From Myxococcales bacterium (GTDB lineage: Bacteria > Myxococcota_A > Polyangia > Nannocystales > Nannocystaceae), in the NCBI GenBank assembly GCA_020633335.1, contig JACKDU010000003.1, forward strand, positions 496,001-560,000: a stretch of DNA of 64,000 nt, written 5' to 3'. The notes under the pieces are model-generated. The model was not told where the DNA came from. It saw only the letters and a program-made list of their open reading frames with translations, and searched no databases. The position numbers and the translations under genes were made by a program. Shown here in pieces: positions 36,383 through 50,874 of this stretch. Numbering within the stretch: position 1 is the stretch's first letter; each line of letters starts with the position of its first letter.

Positions 36383-36715
36383 ATGCCGATCTATGCCTAC
36401 CAGTGCACTGCGTGCGGCAAGGACGCGGAGTACATCCAGAAATTCAGCGATCCGCCGATGGAGACCTGCGAGTTCTGCGGGGGCCCGCTGAAGCGCAAGG
36501 TGACCACCGCGGCGTTCCACCTCAAGGGCGGCGGTTGGTACAAGGACCTCTACGCGAGCTCCAAGCCCGACAAGTCGGGCGGTGGCGGCGAGGGCGGTGG
36601 CGGCGGTGGCTCGGCGTCGGAGTCGGGCTCCGGCGGCGCGGGCTCCTCGACCCCCTCGACCCCTTCATCGTCGACCCCGTCAGGCGGCGGCGAGAGCAAG
36701 GCGGCGGCGTCGTGA
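36383..36715 (+). CDS. FmdB-family zinc ribbon protein
   Basis: A 110-residue protein. It begins MPIYAYQCTACGKDAEYIQK and continues METCEFCGGPLKR, giving CxxC...CxxC zinc-ribbon pairs of the FmdB/regulatory zinc-ribbon family (PF09723), followed by FHLKGGGWYKDLY, also conserved. The last 50 residues are Gly/Ser/Thr-rich and disordered. FmdB proteins have been linked to regulation of amidase genes, but function is generally unknown. The stop overlaps the folD start by 4 nt (GTGA). Confidence 0.88.
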   Translation: MPIYAYQCTACGKDAEYIQKFSDPPMETCEFCGGPLKRKVTTAAFHLKGGGWYKDLYASSKPDKSGGGGEGGGGGGSASESGSGGAGSSTPSTPSSSTPSGGGESKAAAS

Positions 36716-37578
36716 GCGTGGGGACGGCGACGATCATCGACGGCAAGGGGCTCTCGCAGCGCCTCCTCACCGAAGTGGCCGCGCGGGTGCGGGCCTGCGA
36801 GGAGCAGGGGGTCAAGCCCTGCCTCGCGGTGGTCCTCGTCGGCGAGGATCCGGCGTCGCAGATCTATGTCCGCAGCAAGGAGCGGCGGGCCGCCGAGTGC
36901 GGGATCGCCACCCGCGATCACCGGCTGCCGGCGACGACGACGACCTCCGAGCTCCTCTCGCTGGTCCGGCTCCTCAACGAGGACGACGAGGTCGACGGGA
37001 TCCTGGTCCAGCTCCCCTTGCCGCCCGGGATCGACAGCGACGCGGTCCTCGTGGCGATCGATCCCCGCAAGGACGTCGACGGCTTCCACCCCGACAACCT
37101 CGGCCTCCTGATGCTCGGCCGCCCGCGCTTCGTCGCCTGCACGCCGCAGGGGTGCATGCGCCTCCTCGCCGACGCCGGGGTCGAGCTCCGGGGGAAGCGG
37201 GCGCTGGTGGTCGGGCGCTCGACGATCGTCGGCAAGCCGATGGCGCAGCTCCTCCTCCAGGCCGACGCGACGGTGACGATCGCCCACTCGCGGACGGTCG
37301 ATCTCCCGGGGTTGGTGGCCGACGCGGAGGTGTTGGTGGCGGCGATCGGCCGGGCGAATTTCATCCGCGGCGAGTGGGTGCGGCCGGGCGCGGCGGTGAT
37401 CGACGTCGGCATGAACCGCCTCGAGACCGGCAAGCTCGCCGGCGACGTCGAGTTCGCGGCGGCGATCGAGCGCGCGAGCGCGATCACCCCGGTGCCGGGC
37501 GGCGTCGGGCCGATGACGATCGCCTGCCTCCTGAGCAACTGCGTCGACGCGGCCGCTCGGCGGGCGGGCCTCGCCTGA
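36712..37578 (+). CDS. folD: Methylenetetrahydrofolate dehydrogenase/cyclohydrolase
   Basis: About 288 residues. SQIYVRSKERRAAECGI carries the catalytic Tyr and Lys, then LVQLPLPPGID, KDVDGFHPDNLG, VVGRSTIVGKPMAQLLL (NADP site) and ITPVPGGVGPMTIACLL. It interconverts methylene-, methenyl- and formyl-tetrahydrofolate, supplying formyl-THF used by purH further along this window. The GTG at 36712 overlaps the fmdB stop; a second GTG at 36718 is possible. Convergent with parB. Confidence 0.93.
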   Translation: MSVGTATIIDGKGLSQRLLTEVAARVRACEEQGVKPCLAVVLVGEDPASQIYVRSKERRAAECGIATRDHRLPATTTTSELLSLVRLLNEDDEVDGILVQLPLPPGIDSDAVLVAIDPRKDVDGFHPDNLGLLMLGRPRFVACTPQGCMRLLADAGVELRGKRALVVGRSTIVGKPMAQLLLQADATVTIAHSRTVDLPGLVADAEVLVAAIGRANFIRGEWVRPGAAVIDVGMNRLETGKLAGDVEFAAAIERASAITPVPGGVGPMTIACLLSNCVDAAARRAGLA

Positions 37579-37673
37579 GCGCTTCGGACCTGGCGAGTCG
37601 AACGGAGGCGCCTGCGTCGTGGGACGACGGGCGCCTTCGTTCGTCCTGGCGCCCAGAGTCCCGACTGTGACGG

Positions 37674-37692
37674 TGTCCTATCCTTTGGGACA
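37674..37692. repeat. Palindrome in the folD/parB convergent gap
   Basis: TGTCC-N9-GGACA, a loosened relative of the dispersed 16-bp palindrome. It is in the 172-bp gap between convergent folD and parB, where it might contribute to termination. The rest of that gap shows nothing I can assign. Confidence 0.35.
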
Positions 37693-37750
37693 TGAGATAG
37701 CGGCGAGCCGCGGCGCACGCGGAGCGCAGCGGCGCTCTCCTCGGCGGACG

Positions 37751-38653
37751 CTACTCGCCGTCGCGGAGGAGCTGGTGCAGGAGCCGATCGAGCTCGTCGA
37801 GCGACTGGTAGGGGATCTCGATCGTCCCGGCCTTCGCCCCCTGCTCGCGGAGCTTCACCTTGGCGCCGAGCGATCGCCGGAGCCGCTGCTCGAGCTCGCG
37901 GACGATGATCCGGTGCTTCTCGGCCTCGGGATCGGCCTCGACCTCGGGCTCCGCGGGCCGCAGCTTCGCCCGCACCGCCCGCTCGACCGCCCGCACGCTC
38001 ATCCCGGTGCGCACTGTCTCTTGGGCCAGGTCGATCATCGCCGCCGGATCGTCGAGCGAGAGGAGCGCGCGCGCATGCCCCATCCCGAGGACGCCGTCCT
38101 GGACCATCGCCTGCACCTTCTCGGGGAGCTTGAGGAGGCGCATCGTGTTGGCGATCGTCGAGCGGTCCTTGCCGACCCGCTCGGCGAGCGCGTCCTGGGT
38201 GCAGCCGCGGACGTCCATGAGCTGCCGGAGCGCCCGCGCCTCCTCGATCGGATCGAGGTCCTCGCGCTGGAGGTTCTCGACCAGCGCGAGCTCGAGGTGG
38301 TCGCTCTCCGGGGTGCTGCGGATCACCACCGGGACCTCGTGGAGCCCGGCGATCTGGGCGGCCCGCCAGCGGCGCTCGCCGGCGATGATCGAGTACTCGC
38401 CGGGCGATCCCGGGGTCGCCGAGACGACGATCGGCTGGAGGATCCCGTGGAGCCGCACGCTCTCCGCGAGCTCGCGGAGGCGGGCCTCTTCGAAGCGCTT
38501 GCGCGGCTGCCCGGGGCCCGGCCGCAGGCTCTCGATCGCCAGGGTGCGGAGGCCGGTCGGCGCGGGCCCGGCGGGCGGGGCCTCGCGGGGGCTGGCGCCT
38601 GGGATCAGCGCCCCGAGGCCGCGGCCGAGGGCGCGCTTGGGTGGGGTGCTCAC
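37751..38653 (-). CDS. parB: Chromosome-partitioning protein ParB (CTPase)
   Basis: About 300 residues. N-terminus KRALGRGLGALIPG, which stimulates ParA. The CTP-binding/box II motif is IIAGERRWRAAQIAG. The ENLQREDLDPIEEA box and an HTH around GCTQDALAERVGKDRSTIAN follow. A C-terminal dimerisation domain ends the protein. It loads on parS and spreads by CTP hydrolysis. The GTG start at 38653 overlaps the parA stop (GTGA). No good parS site (GTTTCACGTGAAAC-type) was found in the window. A palindrome copy at 38014-38029 encodes LAQET. Confidence 0.93.
   Translation of the reverse strand: MSTPPKRALGRGLGALIPGASPREAPPAGPAPTGLRTLAIESLRPGPGQPRKRFEEARLRELAESVRLHGILQPIVVSATPGSPGEYSIIAGERRWRAAQIAGLHEVPVVIRSTPESDHLELALVENLQREDLDPIEEARALRQLMDVRGCTQDALAERVGKDRSTIANTMRLLKLPEKVQAMVQDGVLGMGHARALLSLDDPAAMIDLAQETVRTGMSVRAVERAVRAKLRPAEPEVEADPEAEKHRIIVRELEQRLRRSLGAKVKLREQGAKAGTIEIPYQSLDELDRLLHQLLRDGE
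38014..38029. repeat. Dispersed 16-bp palindrome, copy in parB
   Basis: Coding strand CTGGCCCAAGAGACAG, encoding LAQET with CAA and ACA codons. One mismatch from the copy in hisZ (58283-58298). Confidence 0.45.
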
Positions 38654-39477
38654 GCGCTCGCCCTCGCTTCCATGCGCTCGAGGAGCTCGGTGGCGAGATC
38701 GAGGTAGGCGACCGCGCCCTTCGAGCCGATGTCGTAGAGGAGCGCCGGCTTGCCGTGGCTCGGCGACTCGCTGAGGCGGATGTTCTGCGGGATCCGGGTG
38801 GTGAAGACGTGCTCGGGGAAGTGCTTCTCGACCTCGGCGACCACCTGCTGGGCGAGGTTGGTCCGGCGATCGAACATGCAGAAGACGATCCCCTCGATCG
38901 CCAGGCGCGGGTTGAAGGAGGCGCGGACCGCCTCGATCGTCCCGTGGAGCGCGCCCAGACCCTCGAGCGAGAAGTACTTCGCCTGCATCGGGATCAGCAC
39001 CGCGTCGGCGGCGACCAGGGCGTTGAGGGTGAGGAGGCCGAGGGAGGGCGGGCAGTCGAGGATGATGAAGTCCCAGCGCTCGCGGGCCCGGCTCCGCTCG
39101 AGCGCGCGGGCGAGGACCGACTCCCGGTGGTCGACGCCGACCAGCTCGATCTCCGCGCCGGTGAGGTCGGCCGACGCGGGGATCACCGCGAGGGTCGGCA
39201 GCTCGGTCGGCTGGACCGCGTCGTCGAGGGCGGCCTGGCCGAGCATCAGCTCGTAGGTGCCGACCGCGACCTCGTCGCGGGCGTAGCCGACGGACGAGCT
39301 CGCGTTCCCCTGGGGATCGAGGTCGATGAGGAGGACCCGGCGCTCGCCCGCGGCGAGGCTGGCCGCGAGGTTGACCGCCGTCGTGGTCTTTCCCTCGCCG
39401 CCTTTTTGGTTGCTGATGGCGATGATCGTGGCGCTGGTCGATGACACGGTGCTGGTGCCCGGGGGCAGGGGGCCCAT
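38650..39477 (-). CDS. parA: Chromosome-partitioning ATPase ParA (Soj)
   Basis: A 275-residue ParA/MinD-type ATPase. The deviant Walker A reads KGGEGKTTTAVNLAA (usual form KGGVGKTTT, so Glu replaces Val). Walker A' is LLIDLDPQGNAS, Walker B ILDCPPSLGLLTLNAL, and SHGKPALLYDIGSKG is near the C-terminus. A 15-residue Ser/Thr-rich N-terminal extension precedes the first strand. It acts with ParB to segregate origins. First gene of the parA-parB pair. Confidence 0.93.
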   Translation of the reverse strand: MGPLPPGTSTVSSTSATIIAISNQKGGEGKTTTAVNLAASLAAGERRVLLIDLDPQGNASSSVGYARDEVAVGTYELMLGQAALDDAVQPTELPTLAVIPASADLTGAEIELVGVDHRESVLARALERSRARERWDFIILDCPPSLGLLTLNALVAADAVLIPMQAKYFSLEGLGALHGTIEAVRASFNPRLAIEGIVFCMFDRRTNLAQQVVAEVEKHFPEHVFTTRIPQNIRLSESPSHGKPALLYDIGSKGAVAYLDLATELLERMEARASA

Positions 39478-39719
39478 CCTTTACCACCCCGGCGCGATCG
39501 TGGCAGCAGGCCCCGCCCGCGAACGCACCGGGCCTTCGGGGGGCGACTTCGATCAATCGCCTCGCAGCGCCGGAATTTCGGCGAATTGAGGATGAGTGAG
39601 TTTTTTGCCTACATGTAATCCTTTGTGTACCACTTGCTCACCGGGCCGCCGCCGGCGGCCCCCGCGATGCACCTTCCTGGGGCCGCCGCATGGCCGCCAG
39701 CCGAGCCTAGGAGTCGACG
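39478..39719. other. Intergenic region with AT-rich patch and hairpin
   Basis: Between the divergent parA and small-protein genes. 39599-39640 is strongly AT-rich for this genome and includes a TTTTTT run; it is the likely promoter zone. GGGCCGCC-GCC-GGCGGCCC (39643-39661) is a perfect 8-bp hairpin that would lie in the leader of the small-protein gene. The end holds AGGAG 7 nt before that start. Confidence 0.45.
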
Positions 39720-39893
39720 ATGAGCTACTTCCGTGACCGCTTCGCCAGCTTCGAAGAGTTCCAGCGCGAGACCTCTCGCGAGTGGGGACATGACCTCGGC
39801 AAGGAGGAGATCGAGCTCCTCGGTGAGATCGAGGACGACGAGCGCTTCTACAGCCGCCCGCGAAAGCGCCGCCGCGGCGAGTACGACTACTGA
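39720..39893 (+). CDS. 57-residue highly charged small protein
   Basis: An ORF of 57 codons beginning MSYFRDRFASFEEFQRE and ending in a basic cluster PRKRRRGEYDY. It has the GC-rich third positions of its neighbours, a good ribosome site (AGGAG, 7 nt) and its own AT-rich upstream region, so I regard it as real despite its size. It is rich in Glu, Arg and aromatic residues with no membrane segment. It may be an amphipathic regulatory or nucleic-acid-binding peptide. No family recognised. Confidence 0.65.
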   Translation: MSYFRDRFASFEEFQRETSREWGHDLGKEEIELLGEIEDDERFYSRPRKRRRGEYDY

Positions 39894-39932
39894 GCGGCGC
39901 CCACGCGCCCGCGCTCGCCGCCCTCTGGCGCG

Positions 39933-41306
39933 TCACTCGACGCCCGGCGTCGGCGGCCCGAGGAGCCAGCTCGCGGGCGCGTCCTCGAGGTCGACCGCCT
40001 GGCGGTGGACCGGCTCCTCGACGTTGATGGGGTAGGGATCGGCGAAGGGATCGTCCCACACCCGGTAGGTGCTGGCGATGGTGTCGTCGCTCCGCCGGAG
40101 GACGACCGCCTCGCTCGCCGTCAGCCCGCCGTCCGCGAGGGTCATGTCATCTGTCTCAAAGACCAGGGCTCCGCCGGTCGGCCCGCTGTAGGCGCCGCCG
40201 ACCACCAGCGCCCGCGCGCCGGCGGCCAGGCAGGTCTGCGGCGCGCAGCCGCCGTCGCCCTCGCGGTAGAGCACGGGATCGCGGCCCGGCGCGTCGTCGG
40301 CGATCGCGTCGGCGATCGTCCAACCGTCGAGGTCGACGTCGTCGGGGCCGAGGTTGAGGATCTCGACGTACTCCAGCGTCTTCTCCTGATCGCTGGGGCC
40401 CGGCGCGTTGCTCAGGACCTCGACGATCACGACCGTCGCGTCGACCGGCGCCTCGCCGCCACTCGAGGTGTCACCGGTGTCGGTGTCGCCGGTGGTCCCG
40501 CCGTCGCCCTCGATCATCCCGGGGCTCGGGGCGCAGGCGCCCCAGTCGTCCGCGCGGTCGCTGTCGATCGCCGGATCGAGGCGGCAGAGCGAGACCCCGG
40601 CGCCGGCGCTCTCGACCGGCGCGCCGATCCAGGCGCCCGGCAGATCGTGGCTCGGCGGCGGCGGGGCCCCGTAGATCAGCGCGTCGATCGCCACGTCGCC
40701 GTCGACCGTCAGGAGGACCGCGCCGTCGCCGTTGCGGAGCCCCTCGTTGGTCACGAGGTTGACCGCGAGGACTCCGTCCTCGGCGGCGACGCCGATCCAC
40801 GGCGCGTCCTCGGGGCTCGCGTAGCGTCGGAGGAGGAGGAGCTCGCCGGGCGCGAGGGCGCGATCGTCGAGGCCGAGATCGTCAGCGTCGAGGCGGGGCC
40901 AGCCGCGGGCGAGGATCGTCAGGCGATCGAGGTCGACCGCGAAGTCGGCGAGGTTGACGAGCTCGATGATCTCGGGCGAGTCGGCGCCGCCGTCCTTGCC
41001 GTCGGGGTTGGCGAGGACCTCGGTGAGGCGGAGCTCCGCGAGCGCGCCGGGCCCCTCGCCGGTGGTCCCGCTCGGGCCGCCGCTGGTAGTGGAGGTCGTC
41101 GCGCCGCCGCCCCCCGAGGTCGTGCCGGGGCCCGCCCCGCCGCCGCGGTCGAAGGGGATCTCGGGGAGCGGGAGCGGCGGCTCGGGGCCGAGGTCGGGGG
41201 GCGGCGGCTCGGGCTCGTCGACCGTCGGCAGCTCGGCCGGCCCGCAGGCGAGCGCGAGGAGGGTGGTGAGGGAGGCGAGGAAGGTCCTGCGATGGATCGT
41301 TGGCAT
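39933..41306 (-). CDS. Lipoprotein with two lamin-tail domains
   Basis: A 457-residue protein. Signal with twin arginine-like HRRTFLASL and lipobox LLALAC. A Pro-rich and Gly/Ser/Thr-rich linker typical of Nannocystis-type secreted proteins follows. Lamin-tail domain 1 starts LRLTEVLANPDGKDGG and EIIELVNLADFAVDL. Domain 2 starts VVIVEVLSNAPGPSDQEK and EYVEILNLGPDDVDLDGW. Lamin-tail domains are beta-sandwich adhesion/binding modules often on secreted enzymes; no enzyme domain is present here. It lies 50 bp downstream of the sigma54 activator on the same strand, so they may be co-transcribed. Confidence 0.85.
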   Translation of the reverse strand: MPTIHRRTFLASLTTLLALACGPAELPTVDEPEPPPPDLGPEPPLPLPEIPFDRGGGAGPGTTSGGGGATTSTTSGGPSGTTGEGPGALAELRLTEVLANPDGKDGGADSPEIIELVNLADFAVDLDRLTILARGWPRLDADDLGLDDRALAPGELLLLRRYASPEDAPWIGVAAEDGVLAVNLVTNEGLRNGDGAVLLTVDGDVAIDALIYGAPPPPSHDLPGAWIGAPVESAGAGVSLCRLDPAIDSDRADDWGACAPSPGMIEGDGGTTGDTDTGDTSSGGEAPVDATVVIVEVLSNAPGPSDQEKTLEYVEILNLGPDDVDLDGWTIADAIADDAPGRDPVLYREGDGGCAPQTCLAAGARALVVGGAYSGPTGGALVFETDDMTLADGGLTASEAVVLRRSDDTIASTYRVWDDPFADPYPINVEEPVHRQAVDLEDAPASWLLGPPTPGVE

Positions 41307-41356
41307 GCCCAGCCGTGTCGGCCGCGGCCTCGCCCCGTTGCACCGCGCGCGGCGGG

Positions 41357-43237
<1,881 letters not shown>

Positions 43238-43322
43238 GCCGGAACCTTACCACCCCCCGGGGGGCCGGCGGCGGCGGCGATTGAGGGGCGCCGACGCCCC
43301 GCGATCGCGCGGATGCGGCCGG

Positions 43323-43350
43323 TTGACAGGCCCCCATCCGGTGATACGGT
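43323..43350 (+). promoter_or_regulatory. Promoter of lon with extended -10, leaderless arrangement
   Basis: A perfect TTGACA (43323-43328), 16-bp spacer, TACGGT (43345-43350) preceded by TGA (an extended -10). The lon GTG is 12 bp after the -10, so transcription would begin about 5 nt before the start codon. No ribosome site is visible. Confidence 0.6.
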
Positions 43351-43362
43351 TGCGGCCTCATT

Positions 43363-45774
<2,412 letters not shown>

Positions 45775-45795
45775 CTCCGGCGCCGCCGATCCGCG

Positions 45796-45830
45796 GGCCC
45801 GTCGACGCACTCGCGTCGACGGGCCTTCTT
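45796..45830 (+). terminator. Terminator after lon
   Basis: A perfect 12-bp stem (45796-45807 with 45814-45825), 6-nt loop, then TTCTT. It starts 21 nt after the lon stop. Confidence 0.75.
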
Positions 45831-45925
45831 CATGCCCTCCGAGCCGCTCTGCGGGCTCGCGCGCTCCCCGCGAATCCCCCCTCCGGGCCCCCAGGGCCGG
45901 AGCCAACTCACAGAACAACGCTCGA

Positions 45926-45953
45926 TTGACACCCCCGCGTCGGGACTTAGCTT
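45926..45953 (+). promoter_or_regulatory. Promoter of dnaK
   Basis: TTGACA (45926-45931), 16 bp, TAGCTT (45948-45953), about 36 bp before the dnaK ATG. Unlike lon and psd it has a leader of about 30 nt with a purine-rich ribosome site (GGAAAGGA). No CIRCE element was seen. Confidence 0.6.
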
Positions 45954-45989
45954 CCACGCCCGAGAGCCGGAAAGGAACACGAGAGAGTC

Positions 45990-47915
<1,926 letters not shown>

Positions 47916-47945
47916 CGCCCAGCCCGGGACCTCCGGGTCCCTGAG

Positions 47946-47979
47946 GAGGGCGGGCTCGCCGGTCGGCGAGTCCGCCCTC
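47946..47979 (+). terminator. Hairpin terminator after dnaK
   Basis: A 15-bp stem with one G-T pair (47946-47960 with 47965-47979) and a GGTC loop. It lies 31 nt after the stop, followed by ATCCAATT with no T run. Confidence 0.6.
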
Positions 47980-48151
47980 ATCCAATTCGGGCTCGCCCGT
48001 CCTGGCGTCGGATCGACGAGGACGGCCGCCGGCTCGGAGCCTTGGTGGCCGCCGGGCGCCTGACGGACGCGCCTGACGCTCGCGCTCGATCGCGGCGCCG
48101 CGCCGCGTCGAGATCTCGCGCGCAGGGCCCCAGCCGGCTATCCTGGTCGCC

Positions 48152-49027
48152 ATGGGAACGTGGCGCAGGGTGGCGTCGTGCCTCGCCCTCGCGGCGACGC
48201 TCGGGGGCCTCCTGAGCTGCGCCGGCGCCAACCTCTGGACCGACTGGACCAGCGTCTCGACCGGCCACTCGAACCGCGGTCGCCTCCGGCGCCCGGTGAA
48301 GATGCCGAGCGAGGGCCCGGGCTTCCGGGTGCCGACGCGCTGGCGCGATCGCGGGGTCAACTACGGGGTCGAGGAGCTGGTGCTCGCGGTCCAGCGGGCG
48401 GCGGCCCTGGTCCACGGGTCGACCGGAGACGCCCTCCTCGGGGTCGCCGACATCAGCCCGCTCGCCGGCGGCCGCTCGCGCTGGCACCGCAGCCACCAGA
48501 GCGGCCGCGATGTGGACCTCCTCTTCTACACCGTCGACGACGAGGGCAACCCGCTCGGTCCCTCGGACGACGACATGATCCACTTCGACGCCGAGGGCAA
48601 GGCCTACGCCCCCAAGCGCACGGTCTACGACGAGGAGGGGTGGGAGGGCCGCCGCTTCGATCCGGTCCGCAACTGGCTCCTCCTCGAGGCCCTCCTCGGC
48701 GATCCGACGATCCGCGTGCAGTGGGTCTTCGTCTCCGACGACCTCCGCGAGATCCTGCTGACCCACGCGATCGAGGCCGGGCGCCCGGCCTGGGCGATCG
48801 AATACGCCCGCGTCGTCCTCCGCCAGCCCGCCGACGCGCCGCCCCACGACGATCACTTCCACCTCCGGATCTACTGCTCGCGGAGCGATCGCTTCCACGG
48901 ATGCGACGACCGCGGGCCGGTCTGGCACCACGAGAAGAAGAGCTTCAAGTACGGCGGCGCCGAGCGCTACGACCCCGTCCTCTGGCGGATGGCGACCGCG
49001 ACGCCCTACCTCGTCGGCCTCCACTGA
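48152..49027 (+). CDS. MepA-like (M74) murein endopeptidase lipoprotein
   Basis: A 291-residue protein with lipoprotein signal LAATLGGLLSCAG. Motifs HRSHQSGRDVDLLFY (zinc His and Asp) near 110 and PPHDDHFHLRIYC near 230 match the LAS-type fold of penicillin-insensitive murein endopeptidase, which cleaves D-Ala-meso-DAP crosslinks. VFVSDDLREILL and WHHEKKSFKYG are extra features. It probably remodels peptidoglycan from the outer or inner membrane. TATCCT at 48139-48144 lies 7 bp before the ATG, another leaderless-type arrangement. Confidence 0.87.
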   Translation: MGTWRRVASCLALAATLGGLLSCAGANLWTDWTSVSTGHSNRGRLRRPVKMPSEGPGFRVPTRWRDRGVNYGVEELVLAVQRAAALVHGSTGDALLGVADISPLAGGRSRWHRSHQSGRDVDLLFYTVDDEGNPLGPSDDDMIHFDAEGKAYAPKRTVYDEEGWEGRRFDPVRNWLLLEALLGDPTIRVQWVFVSDDLREILLTHAIEAGRPAWAIEYARVVLRQPADAPPHDDHFHLRIYCSRSDRFHGCDDRGPVWHHEKKSFKYGGAERYDPVLWRMATATPYLVGLH

Positions 49028-49117
49028 CCCCGTGTCACCCGCGACCCGACCGATTCACCAACGGGTGAGAGGTCCGCCGGGACGGAACAAGCGCACGCCC
49101 GTGCCGACCGACCGCAC

Positions 49118-50851
49118 ATGCCCGCGGTCGCCCAGCTTGACAGCCCCATCGACGGGTCGCCACCCTCCAGCCCGGAGATGCGGCGGATCGGGACCTACGA
49201 GCTGCTCCGACGCCTCGGCAGCGGCGGGATGGCGGAGGTGTGGATGGCCCGGCGGGTCGCCGCCGAGGGGATCACCAAGTCGGTCGCCCTCAAGCTCCTG
49301 ACCTCGCGCGCGGGCGACGAGCGCTACCGCCGGATGTTCATCGACGAGGCCCGCCTCTCGATGCTCCTCAACCACTCCAACATCGTCCAGGTCTTCGACG
49401 TCGGCGTCGATCAGGGGATCTACTTCCTGGCGATGGAGTGGGTCGACGGGCTCAACCTCGCCCAGCTCCGCGCCGTCGCCGAGGTCCGCGATCTGGCGAT
49501 CAGCGACGCGCTCGCGGCCCACATCGTCGGCGAGCTCCTGCAGGCCCTCGCGTACGCCCACACGGTCACCCACGAGGGCCGGCCGCTGGCGCTGATCCAC
49601 CGCGACGTCTCGCCGCAGAACGTCCTCGTCAGCCTCTCCGGCGGGATCAAGCTCGCCGACTTCGGGATCGCCCGCCTCGCCCACGACGAGACCTCGGGGC
49701 TCCACGTGAAGGGCAAGCTCCGCTACATGGCCCCGGAGCAGCTCTCGGGGGCCAGCCGGGCGCCGACCGTCGATCTCTACGCGGTCGGGGCGATCCTCCA
49801 CGAGCTCCTCGGCGGCGTCCGCTTCCGCGAGGGCGACGACGAGGCGGCGATCATCGCCCAGATCAGCGCCGCCGAGATCCCGCCGCTCACCCGCACTGAC
49901 GTCGCGCCGGAGCTCGAGGCGCTCCGCCGCGGCCTCCTCGAGCCGGATCCCGCGCTGCGGATCCAGAGCGCCGTGGAGGCCCTCGATCGCCTCGCGGCCT
50001 GGCCCGGCTACCGCAACGAGACACTCGCCCTTGCGCGCCTCTGCCGGGCCTGCGCGGGCGTCGAGGCCCCGCGCGCGAGCGTCGAGGTCGAGCCCGAGGC
50101 CGCCGCCTCGACGATCGTCCAGCTCTACGGCGGGGCGAGCGGGGTGAGCGAGGCGAGCGAGGGCCGACCGCGGCGGCCGAGCCCGATCGCCCTGGCCGCC
50201 CTCGGGGGCGTGCTGATCGGCGGGCTCGCGCTCGCGCTGGCGATCTTCGGCGATCGCAGCGCGCCGTCCGAGACGCCCGCGGAGCTGGTCGCGCCGGCGA
50301 GGACGCCAGAACGCGCAAATGACGCGACCGCGATCGCGCCGCTTCCTGCGGAGGCCACCGATCTCCTGCCGGTCGCGGCCGCAGGGGAGGGGGCCGCGTC
50401 GCCGATCGCCGCGACGATGAGCGCGGGGCCGGAGCCCAGCGAGACGTCGGGCTCGCCCGAGCCCGAGCTCATCCCGCCGTCGCCGGCCGTCCCGGAGGAT
50501 CTGGAGGAGCCCGACGAGGCGGCGCCCGAGCCCGCCCCGACCAGGGCCCGCGCCCCGACCCCGCGCGCCAGCCAGACGCCAGCCCGCGTCCTCTTCAAGG
50601 TCACCGGCGGCAGCGACTCCTTCCTCTACGTCGACGTCCGCCTCCACGGGGCCCGCGGGGAGACCCGCGACTTCGTGGTCGAGCCCCAGCGCGAGGTCCA
50701 GCTCGCGCCCGGGCGCTACCGGGTCGAGTATCGGACCCACACGACGCCGCAGTGGCGCTCCGCCGGGGACATCAAGGTCCGGGGCGACGGCGACTACGAG
50801 GTCTGGATGAGCCGCGGCGGGGCGGTCCTCCGCGAGTTGGCCGATCCCTAG
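49118..50851 (+). CDS. Membrane-anchored Ser/Thr protein kinase (Hanks-type)
   Basis: A 577-residue protein. The kinase domain is at about 26-295: Gly-loop LGSGGMAEVW at 33-42, Lys59 in SVALKLL, catalytic loop HRDVSPQNVL with Asp163, ADFGIARL for DFG, RYMAPEQLSG. A membrane helix is at about 355-378, then a disordered Glu/Pro/Ala region, and a C-terminal 90-residue beta-rich domain with TGGSDSFLYVDVRLHG and QLAPGRYRVEYRT, PEGA-like. HRDVSPQN in place of HRDLKPxN is usual in myxobacterial kinases. Candidate partner of the FHA proteins in this window, by inference only. The palindrome array follows directly. Confidence 0.92.
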   Translation: MPAVAQLDSPIDGSPPSSPEMRRIGTYELLRRLGSGGMAEVWMARRVAAEGITKSVALKLLTSRAGDERYRRMFIDEARLSMLLNHSNIVQVFDVGVDQGIYFLAMEWVDGLNLAQLRAVAEVRDLAISDALAAHIVGELLQALAYAHTVTHEGRPLALIHRDVSPQNVLVSLSGGIKLADFGIARLAHDETSGLHVKGKLRYMAPEQLSGASRAPTVDLYAVGAILHELLGGVRFREGDDEAAIIAQISAAEIPPLTRTDVAPELEALRRGLLEPDPALRIQSAVEALDRLAAWPGYRNETLALARLCRACAGVEAPRASVEVEPEAAASTIVQLYGGASGVSEASEGRPRRPSPIALAALGGVLIGGLALALAIFGDRSAPSETPAELVAPARTPERANDATAIAPLPAEATDLLPVAAAGEGAASPIAATMSAGPEPSETSGSPEPELIPPSPAVPEDLEEPDEAAPEPAPTRARAPTPRASQTPARVLFKVTGGSDSFLYVDVRLHGARGETRDFVVEPQREVQLAPGRYRVEYRTHTTPQWRSAGDIKVRGDGDYEVWMSRGGAVLRELADP

Positions 50852-50874
50852 CGTCGCCGAGGCCGAGGGCAGGA

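Noticed and set aside
37579..39719. parS site near parA-parB
   Set aside because: No GTTTCACGTGAAAC-like 14-16-mer was seen in this stretch or elsewhere in the window. It may lie outside.
43238..43362. Sigma54 (-24/-12) promoter near the sigma54 activator
   Set aside because: No TGGCAC-N5-TTGC match; the visible elements are -35/-10 type.
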